Shown here: positions 15,519 to 24,483 of the stretch, one piece after another | Numbering within the stretch: the stretch's first letter is position 1 | Layout of the letters: every line of letters begins with the position of its first letter | Program-made: the position numbers and the translations under genes | Notes under the pieces: model-generated | The model's database searches: none | Seen by the model: only the letters and a program-made list of their open reading frames with translations | What the model was told of the DNA's origin: nothing | Origin: Nocardia elegans NBRC 108235 | GTDB lineage: Bacteria > Actinomycetota > Actinomycetes > Mycobacteriales > Mycobacteriaceae | Direction of reading: 5' to 3' | DNA length: 64,000 nucleotides | Assembly: GCF_001612845.1 (NCBI RefSeq) | Contig: NZ_BDBF01000034.1 | Location: 28,469-92,468, forward strand

Positions 15519-16736
15519 TCAGCTCAGTTCGCGCGCCAGGTTGGCGTCGAGCACACCGAGGAATTCCTCGGTGGTCAGGTAGCCCTGGTTGCCGCCGACC
15601 AGCAGCGCCAGATCCTTGGTCATCTGGCCGCTCTCGACGGTCTTGATCACGACGTCCTCGAGGGTCTGCGCGAAGCCGATGACCTCGGGGGTGTTGTCCA
15701 GCTTGCCGCGATGCGCCAGACCCCGCGTCCACGCGAAGATCGAGGCGATCGGGTTCGTGGAGGTGGGCTTGCCCTGCTGGTGCTGCCGGAAGTGGCGGGT
15801 CACCGTGCCGTGCGCGGCCTCGGCCTCACAGGTGCGGCCGTCCGGGGTGAGCAGCACCGAGGTCATCAGGCCCAGCGAGCCGAAGCCCTGCGCCACGGTG
15901 TCGGACTGCACGTCGCCGTCGTAGTTCTTGCAGGCCCAGACGTAGCCGCCTTCCCACTTGAGCGCGGAGGCGACCATATCGTCGATCAGCCGGTGCTCGT
16001 AGGTCAGGCCGGCGGCGTCGAACTCTTCCTTGAACTCGGTCTCGAAGATCTCCTGGAAGGTGTCCTTGAACATGCCGTCGTAGGCCTTCAGGATGGTGTT
16101 CTTCGTCGACATGTAGACCGGGTAGTTCTGCTGCAGGCCGTAGTTCAGCGACGCCCGCGCGAAGTCCTCGATCGACTTCTTGAAGTTGTACATACCCATG
16201 ACGACGCCGCCGTCCTCGGGCATCTTCACCACTTCGTGGACGATCGGCTCGGAGCCGTCCTCCGGGGTGAACTGAATCGTGACGGTGCCGGCCTGATGCA
16301 CCTTGAAGTCGGTGGCGCGGTACTGGTCACCGAAGGCGTGACGGCCGATGATGATCGGCTTGGTCCAGCCGGGAACCAGACGCGGAACGTTGGAGATGAT
16401 GATCGGCGCGCGGAAAATGGTGCCGCCGAGGATGTTACGAATCGTGCCGTTCGGCGAACGCCACATCTTCTTGAGACCGAATTCCTCGACACGTGCCTCG
16501 TCGGGGGTGATGGTGGCGCATTTGACGCCGACGCCGTGTTTCTTGATGGCGTTGGCCGCGTCGACGGTCACCTGGTCATCGGTCTTGTCGCGAGTTTCGA
16601 TGCCGAGGTCGTAGTACTCGAGGTTCACATCGAGGTACGGATGGATCAGCTTGTCCTTGATGAACTGCCAGATGATCCGGGTCATCTCGTCGCCGTCGAG
16701 TTCGACGACGGTCCCTTCAACCTTGATCTTGGACAT
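15519..16736 (-). CDS. icd: NADP-dependent isocitrate dehydrogenase, eukaryote-type homodimer
   Basis: Converts isocitrate to 2-oxoglutarate in the TCA cycle. At 405 residues starting MSKIKVEGTVVELDGDEMTRI, it belongs to the type II homodimeric family that includes M. tuberculosis Icd1 (Rv3339c). The isocitrate-binding SPNGTIRN near residue 95, the YDGDVQSD metal-binding stretch near 275 and the NADP-binding EAAHGTVTRH near 312 are intact. The ATG at 16736 has TAGGAGGA upstream. It is divergent from the riboswitch-metX unit, the same neighbourhood as in mycobacteria. Confidence 0.95.
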   Translation of the reverse strand: MSKIKVEGTVVELDGDEMTRIIWQFIKDKLIHPYLDVNLEYYDLGIETRDKTDDQVTVDAANAIKKHGVGVKCATITPDEARVEEFGLKKMWRSPNGTIRNILGGTIFRAPIIISNVPRLVPGWTKPIIIGRHAFGDQYRATDFKVHQAGTVTIQFTPEDGSEPIVHEVVKMPEDGGVVMGMYNFKKSIEDFARASLNYGLQQNYPVYMSTKNTILKAYDGMFKDTFQEIFETEFKEEFDAAGLTYEHRLIDDMVASALKWEGGYVWACKNYDGDVQSDTVAQGFGSLGLMTSVLLTPDGRTCEAEAAHGTVTRHFRQHQQGKPTSTNPIASIFAWTRGLAHRGKLDNTPEVIGFAQTLEDVVIKTVESGQMTKDLALLVGGNQGYLTTEEFLGVLDANLARELS

Positions 16737-17049
16737 GGATCTTCGTGTCCTCCTAAGGAAGGTGTGCTCCCATTGCACGGCCAGGCGAGCACGCTTGTGA
16801 GCGGACCCCAGCTGTTCAACAGACAACGTATACGCCCCGCGTTGTCCACGAGACGCCTGGTGCTAAACAAGACAAGCGTACTGGTGCGCTGGGTCTCACT
16901 GACAGGGGCGGTCCCATTGAGAGCTGCCCACGTCACACCGGCGCGATGTCCAGTCGCCAGGGAAACGGACATACGCCGCGAACGTCCGCCTCGAATCGGG
17001 CGAGCCCAACCCTCGCCCCCGCCGTGACCGATTGTTACCATCCACGGCA
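16737..17049. other. Divergent promoter region between icd and the SAM-IV riboswitch
   Basis: This 313-base stretch should hold the icd promoter (leftward) and the metX-unit promoter (rightward). It contains a relatively AT-rich part near 16850-16885. I see no coding frame with support and no strong palindrome. Confidence 0.5.
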
Positions 17050-17150
17050 GGTCATGAGTGCCAGCGCCAAGCCCCGGCTCGCTGGCCGGCAACCCTCCAG
17101 TTGCGGTGGGGTGCTCCGGGTGATTGACCGGGCTCTCGAAAGCCGAGGGC
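17050..17150 (+). ncRNA. SAM-IV riboswitch upstream of metX
   Basis: The stretch shows the SAM-IV core in order. The closing stem pairs GGTCA (17050-17054) with TGACC (17125-17129). Inside are CATGAG, AGCGCCAAGCCCCGGCTCGCTGG, CCGGCAACCCTCC and GCGGTGGGGTGCTCCGGGTGA. A trailing hairpin GGCTCTCGAAAGCC with downstream AGGGCAAGC gives the extra stem and pseudoknot that separate SAM-IV from SAM-I. SAM-IV aptamers are known from actinomycetes upstream of methionine and cysteine genes. The aptamer ends about 25 bases before the GTG of the next small frame, whose Shine-Dalgarno AGGAG (17164-17168) could be the controlled element, so SAM is expected to switch off the metX unit. Confidence 0.88.
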
Positions 17151-17174
17151 AAGCGCGACTGTCAGGAGCAACAA

Positions 17175-17429
17175 GTGAGTGAGTCCACCGTGCCCATCGT
17201 CGACAAGTGCGTGGAGGCGGCGGAGCGGCGCAGGCGTATCGCTACCATCGGGGATGTGTGTGCCCCAGCCCTCCGTACCGCCTCGACCACGCGTGCGCTC
17301 TCGCCGTGCGCCGACCCGGCGGCCTCCGGCGCCGTGTTCCGGCAGGTCCGCGGGCCGATGCGGATCCTGGGACTCACCGGCGCGGGAGTAGACGGCCTGG
17401 CACGGCTCGACGTGGTGACGGCACGGTGA
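17175..17429 (+). pseudogene. 84-codon frame before metX, probable remnant of metY
   Basis: A GTG at 17175 preceded by AGGAG (17164-17168) opens an 84-codon frame whose TGA overlaps the metX GTG (GTGA at 17426-17429). From residue 21 the sequence IATIGDV...TASTTRALSPCADPAASG resembles the C-terminal part of O-acetylhomoserine sulfhydrylase (MetY), where mycobacterial enzymes read VANIGDV...PASTTHAQLSPAEQLATG. The catalytic 350-odd residues are missing and the end is diverged. In M. tuberculosis the full gene (Rv3340) sits exactly here, before metX. My reading is an internally deleted metY whose translated shell may survive to couple translation to metX. The alignment is by eye, so this is an inference. 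Confidence 0.5.
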
Positions 17430-18592
17430 CCGTGAGTATCGAATCGAGCACGTCACGCCCGGGCGCAACGACACTGCTACCACCCGCGGACGGCACGGTG
17501 GGCATCATCGGCATCGGCGATGTCCGCGTCGAGAACGGGGCGGTCGTCCCCGGTGTCGAGCTGGCCGTGCAGCGCTGGGGCGAACTGGCCCCCGGCCTGG
17601 ACAACGTGGTGCTGGTCGAGCACGCGCTGACCGGAGATTCGCACGTCTGCGGACAGCCGGACGAACTGCACGCCCTGCCGGGCTGGTGGGACGGACTGGT
17701 CGGACCGGGCGCCGCATTGGACACCGATCGCTGGTGCGTGATCGCGACCAACGTTCTGGGTGGTTGCCAGGGCAGCACCGGCCCCTCGTCCCTCGCGCCG
17801 GACGGAAAGCCTTGGGGCGCGCGGTTTCCGGAGATTTCGATTCGTGACCAGGTGAGCGCCGAAGTGGCGCTGCTGGACCTGCTCGGCATCTCCCGCATCG
17901 CCGCGGTGGTCGGCGGTTCGATGGGCGGCATGCGAGTGCTGGAATGGATGGTCGGCTATCCCGATCGCGTCGATGCTGCCCTGGTGCTGGCGGTCGGCGC
18001 CCGCGCCACCGCGGATCAGATCGGCACCCAGACCACCCAGATCGCCGCGATCACCTCGGATCCGGACTGGCAGGACGGCAATTATCACGACACCGGCCGC
18101 CGCCCGCAGGCCGGGCTGGGCATCGCGCGCCGGATCGCGCATCTGACCTACCGCACCGAATTCGAACTCGACCATCGGTTCGCCAACACCGCCCAGGGTG
18201 ACGAAAACCCTTGGGACGGCGGCCGTTACGCGGTGCAGAGTTATCTGGAGCATCAGGCGGACAAGCTGGTCGCGCGGTTCGACGCGGCCACCTACGTGCT
18301 GTTGACCGAGGCCATGAACCGGCACGACGTCGGGCGCGGACGCGGCGGTATCGAGGCCGCGCTGGCCGCCACTCCGGTGCCGTGCGTGGTCGGCGGCGTG
18401 GACTCGGACCGGTTGTATCCGTTGCGGACTCAGCAGGAACTGGCCGATCTGCTGCCCGGCTGTAAGGGCCTGGAAGTGGTGCATTCGCGCGACGGCCACG
18501 ACGGTTTCCTCACCGAGATCGAGGCGATCGGCAAATTGCTGGAGCAGACGATGGAGTTGGCGCGCGCCGCGCAGGATGCCCGCAGGTCCTGA
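17426..18592 (+). CDS. metX: Homoserine O-acetyltransferase
   Basis: Alpha/beta-hydrolase-fold enzyme that transfers acetyl from acetyl-CoA to homoserine, the first committed step of methionine synthesis. The 388-residue product shows the nucleophile elbow GGSMGGMRVLEW near residue 165, the acid in VVGGVDSDRLYP and the catalytic His in HSRDGHDGF near the C terminus. ENPWDGGRYAVQSYL, typical of MetX, is also present. The GTG at 17426 overlaps the TGA of the preceding small frame, so its translation is likely coupled; a GTG at 17432 is an alternative. Expression should be SAM-controlled through the upstream SAM-IV element. Confidence 0.94.
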   Translation: MTVSIESSTSRPGATTLLPPADGTVGIIGIGDVRVENGAVVPGVELAVQRWGELAPGLDNVVLVEHALTGDSHVCGQPDELHALPGWWDGLVGPGAALDTDRWCVIATNVLGGCQGSTGPSSLAPDGKPWGARFPEISIRDQVSAEVALLDLLGISRIAAVVGGSMGGMRVLEWMVGYPDRVDAALVLAVGARATADQIGTQTTQIAAITSDPDWQDGNYHDTGRRPQAGLGIARRIAHLTYRTEFELDHRFANTAQGDENPWDGGRYAVQSYLEHQADKLVARFDAATYVLLTEAMNRHDVGRGRGGIEAALAATPVPCVVGGVDSDRLYPLRTQQELADLLPGCKGLEVVHSRDGHDGFLTEIEAIGKLLEQTMELARAAQDARRS

Positions 18593-18594
18593 GT

Positions 18595-18912
18595 TCAGCC
18601 GACGCCGAGGCTGCTGATGGTGACCGCCAGCACGATGATCGCGCCGCCCAGCACGGTGTAGGCGCCGATGTCGAACGGGCGGCTGCGCACCGCCAGCAGC
18701 CCCACCCGGGCCGTCGGCAGGCACAACCGGAACACCGCCGCCAGCAGGGTCGCCCCGCCGATGAAGAACGCACCGCGCCGCCACCGGTCCTGGGCCACGA
18801 AGACCACCGCGACCAGCAGCACCACCACGACCAGCAACATCGGCAGATGAACCTGGAAGAAGCGGCTCGCCGGGCTGGAATGCTGTGGGTGGGTGGTCGG
18901 CACGTCGGTCAC
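18595..18912 (-). CDS. DUF3017 small membrane protein
   Basis: The 105-residue protein has three hydrophobic helices (about residues 22-42, 47-65, 78-100) and resembles the DUF3017 family of actinobacteria (an example lies next to folD in mycobacteria). The function is unknown. The GTG at 18912 is preferred since the frame upstream is Arg/Pro-rich and overlaps the trmL promoter. Its stop is only 2 bases from the metX stop, so the two genes converge. Confidence 0.65.
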   Translation of the reverse strand: MTDVPTTHPQHSSPASRFFQVHLPMLLVVVVLLVAVVFVAQDRWRRGAFFIGGATLLAAVFRLCLPTARVGLLAVRSRPFDIGAYTVLGGAIIVLAVTISSLGVG

Positions 18913-19037
18913 GGCTGCGATTCTCGCATGTCGGCACCGCCGGCGGATCGGTGGCGGGTGCCGCACCTTCCCCGTGGGCGCCCGGTCGGGCATGGTCCGC
19001 GGCCGGTCCCGCACCGGCGGACGGGTACCGTCTCGGT

Positions 19038-19502
19038 GTGCTCAAGCTGGTCTTCTTCGAACCGCGTATCCCACCGAATACGGGCAATGCGATCCGTTTG
19101 GCGGCCGGCACGGGATGCGAACTGCATCTGATCGAGCCGCTCGGATTCGATCTGTCGGAGCCGAAGCTGCGTCGCGCCGGACTGGACTACCACGACCTCG
19201 CGGTGGTCACCGTGCACGAAAACCTCTCCGCCGCATGGAAATCCCTGCGTCCCGAGCGCGTCTTCGCCTTCACCACGCATGCCACCACGCACAACACCGA
19301 TATCTCCTACCGGGCCGGAGACGTCCTGCTGTTCGGTCCGGAACCGACCGGGCTGCCGGCCGACGTCCTGGCCGACCCGCACATCACCGATCAGCTGCGC
19401 ATCCCGATGCTGCCCGGTCGCCGGTCGATGAACCTGTCCAACGCCGCGGCGGTCGCGGTGTACGAGGCGTGGCGGCAGCTGGGGTTTCCGGGCGCCGTGT
19501 AG
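19038..19502 (+). CDS. trmL: tRNA (cytidine(34)-2'-O)-methyltransferase, SpoU/TrmL family
   Basis: SPOUT-fold methyltransferase that 2'-O-methylates the wobble base of certain leucine tRNAs in E. coli. The 154-residue protein is a single domain of the usual TrmL size. The three family motifs are visible: FEPRIPPNTGNAIRLAAG near the N terminus, LLFGPEPTGLP near residue 100, and IPMLPGRRSMNLSNAAAV near 125, which form the knotted SAM site. The start is the GTG at 19038 (VLKLVFFEPR). It corresponds to M. tuberculosis spoU, which is likewise near dnaE2. Confidence 0.9.
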   Translation: MLKLVFFEPRIPPNTGNAIRLAAGTGCELHLIEPLGFDLSEPKLRRAGLDYHDLAVVTVHENLSAAWKSLRPERVFAFTTHATTHNTDISYRAGDVLLFGPEPTGLPADVLADPHITDQLRIPMLPGRRSMNLSNAAAVAVYEAWRQLGFPGAV

Positions 19503-19532
19503 CCGCCGAGGCCCGCGCCCGAACGGCACGCC

Positions 19533-19763
19533 TCAGATGTCGATCGTGAAGCGTTTGAAGCGGGAGGTGGCGCCCGCGGTGAGGTGAACGGCCGACTTGG
19601 GCACGCCGTAGTGCTGGGCGAGAAGTTCGATCGCGGCCTTGTTGGCCTTGCCTTCCACCGCGGGGGCGCGCACGTACAGCTGCAGGGTGCCGTCGTCGAG
19701 GATTTCGACGAGGGGGCCCTTGCGGCTGTTGGGTTTGATGGTCGCGCGGACCACGGTCGCCAC
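19533..19763 (-). CDS. DUF167 (YggU) family protein
   Basis: A 76-residue protein with the DUF167 signature IKPNSRKGP, then LYVRAPAVEGKANKAAIELLAQHYGVPKSAV and the basic KRFTID end. The family has a small alpha/beta fold of unknown function. It lies downstream of dnaE2 in the same direction with a gap of 48 bases, so it may be at the end of the SOS-induced transcript. Confidence 0.88.
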   Translation of the reverse strand: MATVVRATIKPNSRKGPLVEILDDGTLQLYVRAPAVEGKANKAAIELLAQHYGVPKSAVHLTAGATSRFKRFTIDI

Positions 19764-19811
19764 GTGCTGCTCCTCGATGTCGGTCGGTGGGACGAGCGTA
19801 GCCGCGACCGT

Positions 19812-22800
19812 TCAGCGGAAATCGCGTGACTTCGAGGCCATGCGCAGGTCCATGCGCTGCAGATGTTCCGCCACCACACTCACCACACCCTCGGCGTTCT
19901 GCACCCGCCCCCGGATCAGCAGCGCGGGAGCGCCCTGGGCGATGCGCCGATAGCGGCGCCACAGCCCCACCGAACACACCACGTTCACCATGCCGGTCTC
20001 GTCCTCCAGATTGATGAAGGTGACCCCGGACGCGGTGGCCGGTCGCTGCCGGTGCGTCACCGCACCGCCGATCAGCACCTTCGACCCGTCGGGCACGGCG
20101 AGCAGCCGGTTCGCGGCGACCACGCCGAGTTCGTCCAGCCGCGGACGCAGGAATTCGGTGGGATACCGACCGGGCGACACACCGGTCGCCCACACATCGG
20201 CGGCCGCCATTTCCAGTTCGCTCATCCCGGGCAGCGCCGGTGCGTCGGTGACAGCCCCGGTCCCCGGCAGCCGATCCGACCGCTCCCCCGCCGCCGCACC
20301 GGCCGCCCACAGCGCCTGCCGCCGGTCGAGACCGTGGCCCGATGCGGACTCGATGCTGGCGAGCGCACCCGCGGTGGCCAGGGCCTCGGCCTGCGGCACC
20401 GTCAGCTCGACCCGCCCGGTCAGATCCAGAAACGATCGATAGGGCCCGGAAGACCGTGCGGCGACGATCTTTTCGGCCAATTCGTCACCGATGTGCCGGA
20501 CCGCGGACAAGCCCAGTCGCACCTGGGTTCCGCGCTGCTCGAGCGTCGCCCCGGCCAGGCTGTGATTGATATCCGGCCCGTGCACCACCACCCCGTGCCG
20601 GCGGGCGTCGGCCACCAGCGACTGCGGAGAGTAGAAACCCATCGGCTGCGCGTTCAGCAGCCCCGCGCAGAACGCCGCGGGATGATGCAGTTTGAACCAG
20701 GCCGAATAGAACACCAGCGCGGCGAAACTTTGCGAATGGCTTTCCGGGAAACCGAAATTCGCGAAGGCATAGATCTTCTCGTAGATGCGATCGGCCAGCT
20801 CTCCGGTGATTCCGTGCAGATCACGCATGCCCTGATAGAAGCGGCCGCGCAGCCGCTCCATGCGCTGTGGTGACCGTTTCGATCCCATCGCGCGGCGCAA
20901 CTGGTCCGCCTCGGTGGCGGTGAAACCCGCGATATCGATCGCCATCTGCATGAGTTGTTCCTGGAACAGCGGAATTCCGAGGGTGCGGGCCAGCGAACTC
21001 TCGAGCGCCGGATGGTCGAGCGTCACCTCCTCCCGGCCGTTGCGCCGGCGGATATAGGGATGCACCGAACCGCCCTGAATGGGGCCGGGCCGGATCAGCG
21101 CGACCTCCACGACGAGATCGTAGAAGGCACGCGGGCGCAGCCGCGGCAGTGTCGCCATCTGGGCACGCGACTCGACCTGGAACACTCCCACCGAATCCGC
21201 TCGCGCCAGCATCTCGTAGACGGCGGATTCGGTGAGATCGAGGGCGTGCAATTCCACGACCTCACCTTTGTGCTCGCGCACCAGATCGATCATGTAGTGC
21301 AGGGCCGAGAGCATGCCCAGACCGAGCAGATCGAATTTCACCAGACCCGCTGCGGCACAATCGTCCTTGTCCCACTGCAGCACACTGCGCCCGGGCATGC
21401 GCGCCCACTCCACCGGGCAGACGTCGGCGATCGGCCGATCACAGATCACCATGCCGCCGGAATGAATACCGAGATGTCGCGGCAGGCCCTCGATCTCACC
21501 CGCCAGTTCCAGGACCCGGTCCGGAATATCGGTATGCGTTTCGGATGCCACCCCGGTCCATCGGCTCACCTGTTTGCTGAACGCGTCCTGCTGGCCGGGC
21601 GAGAAACCCAGCGCGCGAGCGGCATCGCGCACCGCCGACTTGCCGCGATAGGTGATCACATTGGCCACCTGGGCGGCGTATTCGCGACCGTACTTGCGGT
21701 AGACGTGCTGGATCGCCTCCTCCCGCCGATCGGATTCGATATCGAGATCGATATCGGGCGGGCCGTCGCGTTCGGGCGCCAGGAAGCGTTCGAACAGCAG
21801 ATCGTTGGCGACCGGATCCACATTGGTGATGCCGATCGCGTAGCAGACCGCGGAATTGGCCGCCGACCCCCGGCCCTGGCACAAAATGTCGTTCTGCTTG
21901 CAGAAGTGGACGATATCGTGCACGACCAGGAAGTAGCCGGGGAAATTCAGTTCGGTGATGATCCGTAGTTCGTGTTCGATCTGCCGGTACGCCTTGGGAT
22001 TCCCCTCCGGCGGGCCGTAACGATCGCGCGCTCCGGCGAGGGTGAGTTCCCGCAGCCAGGAATTCTCGTCGTGGCCGGGCGGCACGTCGAACGGCGGTAA
22101 TTCGGGGGCGATCAAGCGCAGATCGAAGGCGCATGCGCGAGCCAGATCGACCGCCCCGGCCACCGCCTGCGGGTATTCGGCGAAGAGCCGGGCCATTTCC
22201 GCACCCGATCGCAGATGCGCGCCACCGGTGGGCGGCAGCCAGCCGTCGATGTCGTCCAGACTGCACCGTGCCCGGACGGCCGCCAGCGCCATCGCCCGGC
22301 GCCCCTGGGCCGGGGTGGCGAAATGCGCTGCGGTCGTGGCGATCACCGGCACGTCCAGCCGGGTGGCGAGGGCGATCAACCGGGCATTGCATTCGTCGTC
22401 GTCGGGCACTCCGTGGTGGGTGAGTTCGACGCTCACCCGGTCGCGGCCGAACAGATCCATCAGCCGGCGCAACGCCGCCTCCGCCTCGGCGTCACCCTGC
22501 TCCAGCGCCCGGCGCACATGTCCTTTGCGACAACCGGTGAGAATATGCCAGTGCCCGTCGGCGGCGGCGGCGAGCCGATCCAGGTCGTAGCGCAGGATTC
22601 CCTTCTCACCGGCCACCATATGTGCCGCCGACATCTCCCGCGACAGCCGCCGATATCCCTCCTGCCCGCGCGCCAGCACCAGCAGATGCGGTCCGGACGG
22701 GTCCGGTGCCCCCGTGCGCGGTTGCGAATCGTCCATCGGAGCGGAGCCGAATATCGTTGCCGCGTCGCGGGTTTCACCCAGCGACAATTCGGCCCCGAAC

Positions 22801-23153
22801 ACCGTCGGCAGCCCCCATTCGGCGGCGGCCTCGGCGAAACGCACCACCCCGTAGAAGCCGTTGTGATCGGTGAGCGCCAGCGCCTCGAGCCCCAGCCGCA
22901 CCGCCTCCTCCACCAACTCCTCGGGTTGGCAGGCGCCGTCGAGAAAGCTGTAGGCCGAATGCGTATGCAATTCCGCATACGGCACCAGCGGACCGCTCGG
23001 CTCCGGCCGCGTCCCCGCCCGGTATTCGCCGCGCGTATGCGACCACGCCGGGCTGTCCCCGCCGTCACCCGGCGGGGTGGCCCCGCGCCCGGGCAGACCG
23101 GAGAGCACCCGCTCCATTTCCGCCCAGGTGGGCGGGCCGTTTCCCCAGCCCAT
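19812..23153 (-). CDS. dnaE2: Error-prone DNA polymerase III alpha subunit DnaE2
   Basis: C-family DNA polymerase used for translesion synthesis and damage-induced mutagenesis, working with ImuA' and ImuB. The 1,113-residue protein has an N-terminal PHP domain (LHTHSAYSFLDGA, ALTDHNGFYG), the polymerase core with the catalytic acidic motif GPPDIDLDIES near residue 465, and a C-terminal OB fold (LIGGAVTHRQRP). Its length matches DnaE2 rather than the longer replicative DnaE1. The ATG at 23153 (MGWGNGPPTW) is chosen. A LexA box lies at 23176-23191, identical in sequence and orientation to the one before imuA'. DUF167 follows downstream. Confidence 0.96.
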   Translation of the reverse strand: MGWGNGPPTWAEMERVLSGLPGRGATPPGDGGDSPAWSHTRGEYRAGTRPEPSGPLVPYAELHTHSAYSFLDGACQPEELVEEAVRLGLEALALTDHNGFYGVVRFAEAAAEWGLPTVFGAELSLGETRDAATIFGSAPMDDSQPRTGAPDPSGPHLLVLARGQEGYRRLSREMSAAHMVAGEKGILRYDLDRLAAAADGHWHILTGCRKGHVRRALEQGDAEAEAALRRLMDLFGRDRVSVELTHHGVPDDDECNARLIALATRLDVPVIATTAAHFATPAQGRRAMALAAVRARCSLDDIDGWLPPTGGAHLRSGAEMARLFAEYPQAVAGAVDLARACAFDLRLIAPELPPFDVPPGHDENSWLRELTLAGARDRYGPPEGNPKAYRQIEHELRIITELNFPGYFLVVHDIVHFCKQNDILCQGRGSAANSAVCYAIGITNVDPVANDLLFERFLAPERDGPPDIDLDIESDRREEAIQHVYRKYGREYAAQVANVITYRGKSAVRDAARALGFSPGQQDAFSKQVSRWTGVASETHTDIPDRVLELAGEIEGLPRHLGIHSGGMVICDRPIADVCPVEWARMPGRSVLQWDKDDCAAAGLVKFDLLGLGMLSALHYMIDLVREHKGEVVELHALDLTESAVYEMLARADSVGVFQVESRAQMATLPRLRPRAFYDLVVEVALIRPGPIQGGSVHPYIRRRNGREEVTLDHPALESSLARTLGIPLFQEQLMQMAIDIAGFTATEADQLRRAMGSKRSPQRMERLRGRFYQGMRDLHGITGELADRIYEKIYAFANFGFPESHSQSFAALVFYSAWFKLHHPAAFCAGLLNAQPMGFYSPQSLVADARRHGVVVHGPDINHSLAGATLEQRGTQVRLGLSAVRHIGDELAEKIVAARSSGPYRSFLDLTGRVELTVPQAEALATAGALASIESASGHGLDRRQALWAAGAAAGERSDRLPGTGAVTDAPALPGMSELEMAAADVWATGVSPGRYPTEFLRPRLDELGVVAANRLLAVPDGSKVLIGGAVTHRQRPATASGVTFINLEDETGMVNVVCSVGLWRRYRRIAQGAPALLIRGRVQNAEGVVSVVAEHLQRMDLRMASKSRDFR

Positions 23154-23175
23154 ATCGGCACACACCTTCGTAGAT

Positions 23176-23191
23176 TCGAACGTATATTCGA
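23176..23191 (-). promoter_or_regulatory. SOS (LexA) box of dnaE2
   Basis: On the coding strand the site reads TCGAATATACGTTCGA, one mismatch from the actinobacterial consensus TCGAAC-N4-GTTCGA. It ends 22 bases before the dnaE2 start, so LexA would block the promoter until DNA damage. Confidence 0.9.
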
Positions 23192-23241
23192 TACCGAGCC
23201 TAACTCGTGGGCGCAACGTTCGGAAGGCGGCCCCGCCGCGA

Positions 23242-23960
23242 TCAGCGGGTCCGGACGAATATCCCGCCGACCACCGCCGCGACGAGCAGTGCGAGGACGG
23301 CGATCACCAGCGACGTCCGCAGGCCGCCGAGGAAGTCACCGGCCACCAGCGTGCCGAATACCGCGACCCCGACCGCGCCGCCGACCTGCCGTGCCGTGTT
23401 GAGCTGCGCGGACGCCACACCTGCCCGGGCGGCCGGCACGCTCTCCAGCACCGCGCTGGTCATCGCCGGCACGACCGTTCCCGCACCGAAGCCGACCGGG
23501 CCGGTCGCCACCCAGATCATCCACAGCGGAGCATCCGCACCGGCCAGAACGAGCAGCAGCAGACCACCCGCGAAGGCGAGCTGCCCACCGACGATCGGCG
23601 AGCGCGGGCCGACCGCGGCGGTGATCCGGCCTCCGAGCAGATTCGCGGTCAGCGCGGCCAGGTTCATCGGCAGGAATACCAGCCCGGTCACCAGCGCCGA
23701 ATCACCGCGCTGCTCCTGCAGAAACAGCGACAGCAGGAAGACGATGCCGTAGTAGGCGAAGTTCTGCACGAAGCCGACGACCGAGGCGGCCGAGAAGGCA
23801 GGGTGCGCGAACAGATCCAACGGCAACATCGGGTCCGCCACCCGGCGCTCCCAACGGACGAAGAAGACCGCACCGGCCGCCGCCGCGATCAATCCGGTCA
23901 GCACCGGCGCCGAGCTCCAGCCCCGGTGGCCACCCTCGATCAAGCCGTAGGTCGACCGAA
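23242..23960 (-). pseudogene. Truncated DHA2-type MFS transporter (C-terminal half only)
   Basis: From about 23960 leftward the frame reads TYGLIEGGHRGW, then six or seven hydrophobic helices and an intact stop, matching the last seven helices of 14-helix EmrB/QacA exporters. The N-terminal seven helices, including the signature motifs of the first half, are absent. To the right of about 23955 the same frame is out-of-frame sequence of an MmyB-type regulator gene lying on the other strand. The protein could not transport as it stands. The break coincides with the break in the neighbouring regulator gene, so one deletion probably removed the fronts of both genes and the promoter between them. 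Confidence 0.75.
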
Positions 23961-24354
23961 CAACGTCCGCTATGTCTTCACCGACCCTGAGGCGAGGCAA
24001 CGCTTTTCGGACTGGGACGAGATAGCCGCCGACTCGGTGGCACATCTGCGTGCGGCCACCGGTCGGCGGCCGGACGATCCGACGCTGCGCCGGCTGGTGG
24101 CCGACCTGCACGCCCGGAGCGCTCCTTTCCGGGAACTGTGGGCCGATCACGAACTGCGGCACAAGGTCAGCGGGCACAAACGGCTGTACCACCCACTCGT
24201 CGGCGCCTTCACGCTCGACTACGTGGTGCTGACGGTTCCGAATGTGCCGGGGCAGCGGTTGGTGGCCTACAGCGCCGAACCCGGCACGATCGCGTACGAC
24301 GCGCTGGTACGGCCGGCGGCGGCTGCGCCCCGGGCATCCACCGTCGCGGGCTGA
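23950..24354 (+). pseudogene. Truncated MmyB-type transcriptional regulator (C-terminal ligand domain only)
   Basis: The frame beginning near 23950 with RPNNVRYVFTDPEARQRF and continuing through SDWDEIAADSVAHLRAATG, LHARSAPFRELWADHE and YHPLVGAFTLDY matches the PAS-like ligand-binding domain of MmyB/XRE regulators. The N-terminal helix-turn-helix (normally some 100 residues or more) is missing, and the frame instead runs into antisense sequence of the truncated transporter. MmyB regulators are commonly divergent from the oxidoreductase or transporter gene they control, so the present tail-to-tail arrangement across a short junction is what a deletion over the shared promoter would leave. Confidence 0.75.
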
Positions 24355-24483
24355 CCAGGGGAAGCGGTCGGCCGCAGGCCGGAACAGACCGCCGCTGGAA
24401 TCTCACTGATTCGAATCCTTTTCGCGAATATCGGCTCGCCCTAATGTCACGGGCGAATCGACGGCGGGAAGGAAAGGGACCCC

